Shown here piece after piece: positions 1 to 9,200 of a stretch of 10,157 nt of DNA (position 1 is its first letter; every line of letters starts with the position of its first letter). The notes beneath the pieces are model-generated. The model was not told the DNA's origin and made no database searches. It saw nothing but the letters and a program-made list of their open reading frames with translations. The DNA is from Candidatus Firestoneibacteriota bacterium (GTDB lineage: Bacteria > Oederibacteriota > JAAXVQ01 > JAUVAV01), in contig DAOVYW010000069.1 in NCBI GenBank assembly GCA_030635415.1, forward strand, positions 1-10,157, written 5' to 3'. Made by a program: the position numbers and the translations under genes.

Positions 1-225
1 ACATATTTCACAATCCAATAAATGCTTTTTATCAGCATTCGAATAACAACTGGGCTTCCCCCGTATTAAATAACAAATAAATTACAGCAATAATTATATA
101 ATGAATAAAATAAGGTATTTATAATATTAAAAACAAAAGACCAATTGTCTCAAAATGAAACCCTGAGAACTTTTTGCTTTTAAAATAAAATAAATAATTG
201 AAAAAATGAATTACTAAAAAAAATG

Positions 226-234
226 TGATATACT
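226..234 (+). promoter_or_regulatory. Candidate extended -10 promoter element
   Basis: TGATATACT fits the extended -10 pattern TGn-TATAAT, with one mismatch in the hexamer (TATACT at 229-234). No good -35 box lies 16-18 bases upstream; the nearest TTGAAA (198-203) is 25 bases away, which is too far. An extended -10 can work without a -35, and the A-rich tract just upstream (including A8 at 216-223) could help. Transcription would start near 241, giving a leader of about 35 bases. Such motifs are common by chance in AT-rich DNA, so this is tentative. Confidence 0.4.
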
Positions 235-261
235 AAAATTTTGGTTTCAGCAAATTTCTTT

Positions 262-266
262 AAGGA
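262..266 (+). promoter_or_regulatory. Ribosome binding site for the giant ORF
   Basis: AAGGA is a partial Shine-Dalgarno sequence, separated from the ATG at 277 by ten bases. It decides the start: the next in-frame ATG (331, Met19) has no comparable purine-rich site before it, and starting at 277 keeps the basic N-terminal region before the first hydrophobic segment. Confidence 0.6.
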
Positions 267-276
267 TAAATTATTA

Positions 277-3200
277 ATGACAAAATCCAATACCCATTCA
301 GTAAATAAAAGTCCATCTCAAGTGGTTTATATGTCCCAATGGCATAAACCTCAGTGCCGGGCATGGTATAAGATCATCTCGATCTTAGTGAGTATCACCT
401 TTGTGTTTCCATACCTGACATGGGCCTTTGAGCCGCATGTATTTCCGGGATTAGCCCGAACAGTTCTTTTCAATCAAAACCCGGTAAAATTTCCTAAAAA
501 ACTTGGGACCATAACCGAAGCGTATCAGGGTGGAGAGAATTTAGTGGTGTGTGTTCATGACCTGCATTGCAACTTTGAAGTGCAGACTAATATCGCCGGG
601 ATGATCGATAAGCTGGCGCAGGAACACAGCCTGAAGCTGGTGAATGTGGAAGGCGCGTCCCGGCCGATTAATGTTACCAAGCTTTCGAGCGTGCCGATAG
701 AGAGCGTGAAGCGTGAAGTTGGAGAGTATCTGGTCAAACAGGGCAAGATGACCGGCGCGGAATTGTACGCGGTGGCGGGCAAACATCCCATCTGGCTGGA
801 AGGGATCGAGAGTGAGGAACTGTATGCGGCCAACCGCGAATCAGTCATGAAGTTCCTGAACAACGAGAGTCAGGGATATGTTTATGATCTGCGCGAGACC
901 TTAAATGAGATCAAGCGGGATGTGTACCACGAAGTCCTGAAAGTGTTTGACACGGAGCGCACAGCGTTTAGAAAAGGCAAGATCCCGCTGCTGAAATACT
1001 GTGTATTTCTGTACAAATACGCGCGGAAGCAGAAAGAGGAAATAGACGCTTATCCCAACCTGGGGCGGTATGTATCCATGCGCACGAAGGTGTTTGCCGA
1101 GGCCGTGGATTCAGACGAATTGTTCCGGGAAGTGGAAGTGTTAGACCGGCGTCTGCGCGCGCGGCTATATACTTCGTCGGATCAGGAAACCCTGGATGAA
1201 CTGGGCCGCCGTTTGGACATCATCGAAAAATTAGTAAACATCTCGGCCGCGCCGGAAGAGATCGCGGAATATCGGAGCCAACCGGAAGCGTTCCAGGTCA
1301 AGCGGTTCATGGAATATATCGCCCGCCATGACGAGCGGGACGAATTCATGCTGGATGCGCAAGTGTACAAACTGGATGCTTATCTGGAAGAGGTAAAACA
1401 TTTCTACCGGGTAGCGGATGAGCGCAGCGGGGAGTTTGTCAAGCGCACCTTGGGCCGGATGAAGCGTCATGATACCCGGATCGCGATGATGGTAATCGGC
1501 GGGTATCATGCGCCAATAGTCCTGGCGGAGCTCAGGCGGCAAGGAATATCATACGTAAGCGTAAAACCGCGGCTGAATCATCAGGATATCGTCAACCCGT
1601 ACTTCGCGCTGCTGAAGAACCGGAAAACGCCGCTGGAAAAACTGCTGGCCCAGAACCAGAATATTTTAGCGATCGAGACGGCCTATCCCCAGACGCCATT
1701 AGAAAAAGTAAAACAGGTAGTATCAATTAGCGCGTTAAATCCGGGGCAAAAATTATTTGATGATACCATAGAGATTTTGACGACCAACGGAATTATCGAG
1801 AAATTGAAAAGCAAAGTAAAAACCGGAGAGCAATTGTATGCGGCCTACCGGGAGGAAGCGGATAAATGGTTGGCGAATAATTTGCGAATTGAGCCGAAAA
1901 ATATTTTCAAGAACGCGCAAATTGTATTTGTCACTTATACGAATCATATTTCCGCGCTGTTTCCGAAAAAAGGCGGCCGGGTTGTTACCACACCGGTTAT
2001 AGCCAGGTATGAAATAGGAGCGAGCAATGTCGAGATAATGCCTGAACCCAGCGCCGGCGTTGCCAAAGCCTGGTTGGCAGAAAAAGGGAGTAAAAATATA
2101 TTTGACTACCCGGCAAGATTAAAAGATTTTTCGAATCGGATAAGCATGTGGATTTCCAAGAGCAAAACCGGTTTTGGCCAGGCTCTGCCGTATATCATTA
2201 GCGTAGCCTTACTAGCGCTCCTGGCGGTTTATAATCTATTGGGATTGAATCCCGGCATCGAATCCGGCGTGGTGATGAGTTTCGCGGCAGGAATCCCGGG
2301 GAGGCCAGGGACCGGAGTGCGCGGAAACGGGAAGGCAGGCCCCTTCCAGGAACTGTCCAACGATCCGAATGCCTTGGTCGGACAATTATTAGTCAGCCGG
2401 GATTTTGAAGAATTTCATGAGATTAAGCAGAAAATATTAGGATGGCGTAAAACTAATTTGGAAAAAATGCAATTGGCCGGAATAATTACCAGCCAAGGAA
2501 AGAAAAGCTTATCAGATTGCCTGAACAAGCCGGATGAAAACCAAGACGAGATAGCGAAACAGGTCGGAATATTAATGAACAGCAAGCCGGAGGAAATAAA
2601 AGCGGTTATTCCGGCAGGTGATTTTGCGGCTCTCGAAAAAGCAGTGGCAGACGAAAACATATTCCGGCTCAAGAAAATATTAACTGAAGCTAAAACGGAA
2701 ATGGAACAGGCAATTAAAGATCAAGCAGATGTCATTAAAAAAGAAATCATTAATTACATACAGAAAATTAATACGCCGTTGGTAAACCGCGCGGAATACC
2801 TGGCGGCGGATGGGAATGATAGTCAAGAAAAATTACAAGGGATAATAGAAATCGCGCCGCATGTTTTTTGGGAGGTGTGGCAAAAGCTGAAAATGCAGGA
2901 AGCGGGCTGGCATTTTATTCAAACATTGGGAAACCTGGAAGTTTTTCAGGAATTATCGCGAAGCTTAGAAACGATTGTGGAAAATGAGGCGCCCGGAATA
3001 AAACCGGCTAAAGCCGGACGGGTCGCGCTGGCGGAAGACTTAGTGGATATTTCTGAAACTGAAAAAAGAGAAAACTACGAAGTTGATATGCGAATGCTTT
3101 TGCAGACCAATGATCCGGCGGTGATCAGTGAAATCGGCCTTGGATTTAAAAGGCTGGAACAAAAAACGGTTTTCGCAAAAATAAAAACAGTAATTAGTTC

Positions 3201-6200
3201 GACGGATATGAAAGACCTTAATGCGGCCATGCAAGGTAAAACGGTACCGGAAGTTAGGGAGATATTTCAAAGGACGCCAACTGACGCGGTCCTGCGGATC
3301 CTCCCGGCAGGGGAGAGACGGCAAGCGGAGCGAGCGATTAAAGCAAGTGAATTCCACGAGGTAAAAGCCATACTCTTTTTGACCCCGCTGGAAAAAATCC
3401 ATAATTCCCTGAGTAAGGAGGAAAAGGAGAGCGGCCGGGAGTTTGAAGAGGCATTGGGAAATATTAATGATGTGCTAAGCAGCATGCCGGAAGATGAAAA
3501 ATCCGGGATAGGGAACGCTTTGGAAGGAAAAGCAAAGCGGGATTTCAACCTCGGTCTTAAAGAGAGAGATGGCATTAAAATCAAAGCGATTTTATGGCCG
3601 GTGATTCAGGCTGACCCGGAATTACAAAAAAAATACCCGAGGCTTTGGGCGGACCTATCAACTAATGAAGAGGAAAAATTCAATAAAATCCGGAAATTTA
3701 TTCAGGTCCACCGGACGTATATAAAAAATATTTTAAAACCGTCGGATTATGAGCGGCTTTTAAAAGCATCGGAAAAATCAAGCGGGGATTTATATGCGGA
3801 TATTATCCGGGATTTAAAAGAGAGAACTAATCAGTCATTAGAGCCGGCGGACAAAGAGAAGGTTATAGCGCTTATAGGAGAAGCGGAGTATGAAGAACTA
3901 GCCAGGCTTTTTGAAAATGGCCGCACGAAAGGGGAATTAGAGCAGGTTCGAAGATACATTCAAAAGATCGGGAAATGGCTGGCAGAGGTCAAATATAAAG
4001 ATAAAATGATGCCAAGCGCAATCGGCGCGCTTGCCCGGGCGGTAAAGCGGGATGAACAGGAATCTTTTTACGCGCGAATTATCGAGATCAGAACCAGTTT
4101 AAGAGGCAAGCATGCAAGTGAATTAAAATTCGGCCTGACGCCGGCGGAGTTTAAACAGGTTGGCAAGGTATGGGATAAAACGGAGGAGGAAATAAAGGCT
4201 TTTTTCAATGAAACCATGATTGCTAAAATTGAAAAGAGTATGAGCAGAGGGGATTTTGAAGCGATACAAGCGGCTGAAATTATGGACGAGCTGCAAATGA
4301 TTTTTGACAAAAATGACGCGAAATATTTGACGGAGTTATTAAGCGGGGAAGACATACAAAAACTGATAAAAAAAACAATGACTGAAGATATAAAAAAAAT
4401 TATTGATTTGGAATTGTTAAACCGAGATGGCGTGAACAGCAGCGAGAGCAGGCTGGGGTTGTTGGCGGAAATTATGCCGGGGTTATTTGGGGAGGTTTTG
4501 ACTTTAGAGGAAAATAAATTCCTGGTTAAAATATTTAAAGCGACCGGCAAAGGAAGCGATATTTACGCAAAGGCGAAATCAGAGGAGGAACGAAAGCAGT
4601 GGGAGGCCATGAAAAAGTCCGGAAATGTGGTGTCGCGGGCATTGCTTCCGGTGGTGGGAATGAATATCGTGTTTGATCAGGCGGTTTCAGCGTCTGGGAT
4701 TTATCACCTGGTTTTCCTGGGAACCATCATCTACACCGCCAACAAATTATTAATCTGGTGGAGGGGAAAACCGTCACGGGAAGGGGTGTCCCCGCCGGCT
4801 TTTCTTGGCGGAGGAACACGCCTTTGGGACGACGCGGCAAAAGCAATAAACAACCAAACAAATCATATCCGGAATTATGTATCGCGAACCAAAACTATGA
4901 TTGGCAATACCGCGGGTAAATATATTCTGCGGATCACCCGTCCCTTCCTTTGGCTGGTGGTTTTACTTGCAATGAACGCTCCCGCGACACCAGGCAAAAA
5001 TTCGCCTATAAACATCAAAGACTTGAGGGACCATAACCAGGAAGCTTACGTCCTTTTTGAGCAGATACTCGAGTATCTATCCGATCAAAACCAAACGGAT
5101 TTTAATTTAAAAGACATTGTCGGGCTGCGCGCGGAGGATCCCGGACTGAAAGTCTTGGAGCGAAATAATTTTATTAAGAAAGTAAAAGGTAAAATGGGCG
5201 GGCGTGCTTTAAGCCCGGAAGGGATCAAGGCAAAGGAAACCTTGGAATCGGCCGGCAGCGCGGAACCGGTGGTGGAAGCAAAGCATTTAAAAGTGGTGGC
5301 TTATCTTTTGGAAACCGATGAAAAAAAGCCCGAATTTTTCATTGGTTTGGAAAAATCACCCGCTGAAGATGAGGAATTATTACAAATGATATTTAAAAAT
5401 ATTCAATCCGGCGACACGGATATTTCCGAAATCATGAAGTCGGAATTTGTTAATAACAATGAAAAAAACAAACCGGAAATCGAGACATACCTGGAAGCGT
5501 TGGTAATGGAAAATATCGAAAGCTGGAAGGCGTATCAGGAGTATGCCTGGGATGAAGAGAAGAGTGGAGAAATTCCGGTTACCGATGGCAATAAAATAAT
5601 TTCTTTGGTTAAAGCGGAAATCGAAATAGAAAAGAGGGATGAAACTAAGGCGGCAATGGCAATATTGTCTGATGACGATTTTATTACCGCCATGATAAAG
5701 GCGGGTTTGTACCATCAATATAAAAGTGATTTGAGTACGAAAGAGAAGCCGCGGTTATTTTCGGCTTTAAAATGGGGAGTGCCGGATAAATTCAAGGGTG
5801 GGGATATAACTATGAATCAATTTCCCGAACGTTGGGAATGGATATTCATAAGAGCAACCGCAAAGGGAGTTAAGCAGCCGGAAGTAAAAGACGCGCCAGC
5901 CGCCGCTTCAAAAACAGGACCAAGGTCAATGAAATCGCGCCCAACCGTGGCGATGAGCCAGGCCGAGACTGATTTTCCCATAACGGAAAACGACATACCA
6001 GACTTGATTATGGAAATTAGGCGAAGAGACAAAATAGGGGAATTGAGGGAAAAATATGAATCTGAGATGGAGAAACTACTCTCGCCGGAATACATAAAAA
6101 AATATTTACGACAGGGATTGAATAAGGAAGTAATTAAAGCAACTGCGGCTGACGAAAAAACACAAATTCAACTTCAAATAATGGACGGGGTTAAATCGGA

Positions 6201-9200
6201 TATTTTTAAGTATATCAAAATATTTGAGGTCGCCTGGGAATTAATGATGGCCGCGCAACATTTACGGAAAATAAAAAGAATTCAGGCCGCTAAAACCGAA
6301 GTCGCAGGCTCAATTATCAGCGAGGATCTTGAAAAAAACGCAATCAACCTCAGAACTTCAGAAGTAAGGGAGGCGGTGAAAAAAGCCGGGAAGCGGAAGG
6401 CGGAATATGCGGACATAGCTAAACATATATTAGCTATGGAAAATGATGAAATTATAAATTTGATACCGGCACAGGCAGGCAATATTATAAAAATAATGAA
6501 TGATGATGCCATGACGCGGTTGTTTTTGAAATTTTCAGACAAATCAAAATATCAGTTATATGACGATTGGATTAAGATAGTTAAAACGACGCAAGAATTT
6601 ATGGAAGAAGTATTGAGGACCGTAAATGAAATAGCCGAGTCCCGGTTTGGGCAAGAGACAGGCAGATTGAAAAAATTACAGCATGTGGTTTTGGGAGGCA
6701 GGCCGATAAATGAATCTGACGCCGCGGAGCTGATGCGCCTGCGGGAAGCTTACCCGGAGTTGAAAATAGAAATTGGAAAAATCACAGTAGCTACCGGGAG
6801 TGAGACGGAGCTGAAGACAAGCGAGCCGGGGGCAGGTGATTTTTGGGAGGGGATAGTGCAAGGCGCCAAGGAGGGAGTGAAAATTGTAAGCGACCTGCCA
6901 GAAGCGATTCGGCATGGGCAGGTAATAATAGGCATAGAGCGTGAATGGAAAGAAAATACTGAGGTTATTTCCATCATCAAAAAAGTCCATGGCAGCGTGG
7001 AGTATGTGGGGAAAGTTTTATATGGAAGATCGCGAGAGGGAGCAATCGCGGATTTTCAAACGCGGTTTCGGGAGTTCAAACAACGACTTAGCGTTATCTA
7101 CGCCGCGGATCCCGAGTTTGAAAAAGAAATGAAAGCGGAACTGCAATTTACCGAAGATGTGAAAGCCGCTATGAGAGCGGTTGCCGGGTTTGAGGACCTG
7201 GCAGTGAATTATTATAATGAAAAGCTTAACCCGGCCGGGAGTCGAAGTGTAAATACTAAAACCTGGGCGGCGCGCTGGGCGTTTATAGAAAAAAGTGAAG
7301 GGAAGTTCGCGCAGCAAGTAAAAACGAAAAAAAACGAGTTCGTGAACCTTTGGGATGCCTTGGAAAATTCCAGCGGCCAGGTGAATCTGGCTTATGCGCT
7401 GATGGCGACCAAAGGAATGAGATTGAAAAGAGAAGAAGTCCCAGCTATGATTGGGAAATTCCGGAGCTTCCATCCCCGGTTTGATGGTTTTATGCGAAGA
7501 GAGCGGCAATTAAATAAACTGGCGCAGCAGGCGCTGGAAAATAATTTTTATCTTGAGGCGCCGGCAAATAACGAATTCCGGAGGGAAGCCGGAAGCATGG
7601 TTGAACCAAAGCAACCGGAAATTTGGGAGCGGCTGCTAGAGGATAAGGAAATCAAAAAGCGATTCACGAATATTTACCGGAGTCAGACGCTGGGGGCCGC
7701 GGAAGGAAAGCCCCGGCACGAGGCGGAGGCATTAAGTAACCAAGTGGTGCGCGATCGGATGAGAGCCAGCCGCTACCAATTAACCATGGCTAAACCAAGT
7801 CCGGGTGATTCGGAGTTTGAGCAAAGATTGGAAAAAATCCGCCTGGCGGATAATGAGTTTGCCGCCAGGATGGACCTGACGATTCAATTGGACGCCGCCA
7901 TTAAAAGCATCTTCGCGAAGAATTGCTTTGAGGAGGAAAAAACCAAAGCCAGTATCCCCGGAGAGATTGGCGAAAGCATAGCCCGGCTGGAGGAATTATC
8001 CGGCCGGCCCAAAACAGATAAAGACATACCGGAGGAAGTTATCGCGATTATTCGGCAACTTGAGCAAATTGATTCCGGGTATGGGGAGTATGTTTTAGAA
8101 GAACAAAAAAAATATTCCGCCGTAAAAAAAGAGGTGCTGGCCGCGTTGGGGGATGTGACTCAAGCAGCGGGGAATATTGTGGGCATGGATGAGGCGGAGG
8201 TTGGAAAATATTACCATGAATTAGGCGCGGCTTTTCCGAGCTGGAAAAATGAGGTGGAACAGGCCCAAACCCGGCAGGAAGAGCAGGGCCGGCGGTCAGA
8301 AGAAATGTACGTACAACTAATCGAGCATCAAGCCATAGTCGAAGAATTATTTGGAAGCTTGATCGACCGTGAGGCGGTTGATTTTCCAGCCTTGGCGGGA
8401 TTGCTCTCCGGTTATCCGTCAAAAGACAGCTCCAAAAGGTTGGATCAAGAAACGTTAAACCTTCTCGGGCCGGGCACACCGCAAGGCATGAGAAAAGTTA
8501 TTGAAAAGATAGAGGATTGGCAGGCTTTGTCCGGGATGTTTGAGCAATTACAACCGAATCAAAGAGAAATGCTGACCCTCTTGCTTTACGGATACACCGC
8601 GGAAAGCAAGGACAAAATCCTGGGCGGTGAACAAATTGGTTTTGACAAAGGCAAAATGAGCGCCATGCTCAAGTACGGCAGAACTGAGCAAGCCTCCCTT
8701 TTTAACGTTAAGCGGAAAAACAATGTTCAGTTAACGGACAAAGCTGAGAGCCTGATGCAACAATTATTATCAACGGGTGAAATTTTCCCGGAACTTGATT
8801 GGCATGAAGTCCTTCGGAAAACCAAAAGGACGCAGCCGGACAAAATCGCGATAGCTTTAAATTCTGGAGAGATGGAAGAAAGCGTGCCCCTGCCGGTTCC
8901 GGGAAAAATTATCCGGGAAATGAGGGAAGGAAAGAGCAAACTAAAAATTTCTAATCTAACCAGAGAAACCGGAGCAATGCTGCAGCTGCTCGGTAAATTA
9001 TGGGAGGATAAGGGGATAGGGATTAGGGAGGCCGATATCGTAGACGAGTTTAAGTACGCGATTATTGTTCCGGCTTTGGAAGAATTAAAAATGTTTAAGA
9101 TGGTTTCCGAAGGGAAAGAATATTCCCTGTTTGAAAAAGCAGCAGCGGCGGAAGAATTCAAGAATTTAGCCTATATTATATTAAAAGACATCCAGGAATT

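Larger units (their letters stand above)
1..276. other. AT-rich intergenic leader upstream of the giant gene
   Basis: This stretch is strongly AT-rich, with many A and T runs, and carries stops in all frames at short spacing, so I see no gene or gene end in it. It contains a candidate extended -10 box and a ribosome binding site for the downstream gene, which are listed separately. A few weak inverted repeats occur (for example AATGC/GCATT at 21-25 and 35-39) but none is strong enough to call a terminator. The sharp drop in GC relative to the coding region supports an intergenic spacer. The upstream neighbour lies outside the window. Confidence 0.7.

Noticed and set aside
21..39. AATGC/GCATT inverted repeat
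   Set aside because: A five-base AT-rich stem with no following T tract on the + strand; expected by chance in this composition.
147..175. Weak hairpin GTCTCA/TGAG(A)AC followed by five T, possible terminator of an upstream gene
   Set aside because: The stem is only about six pairs with a bulge and an 11-base loop, and the region is rich in T runs by composition. Not enough to call.
331..333. Alternative start at Met19
   Set aside because: No ribosome binding site stands before it, whereas ATG 277 has AAGGA ten bases upstream. Met19 would still leave the hydrophobic segment intact, so it is not excluded outright.
4068..4550. 160-residue open frame on the minus strand
   Set aside because: It lies wholly opposite the giant ORF. 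Its composition (rich in S, I, L, F) is what the reverse strand of K/E-rich coding gives, and no domain is recognisable.
6941..7132. 63-residue + strand frame in another phase
   Set aside because: It overlaps the giant ORF in a different frame, is short and shows no protein-like pattern beyond chance.
7018..7509. 163-residue open frame on the minus strand
   Set aside because: Also antisense to the giant ORF, rich in F, H and R as expected for a shadow, and without any recognised motif. The same applies to the other minus-strand frames across 541-10033.
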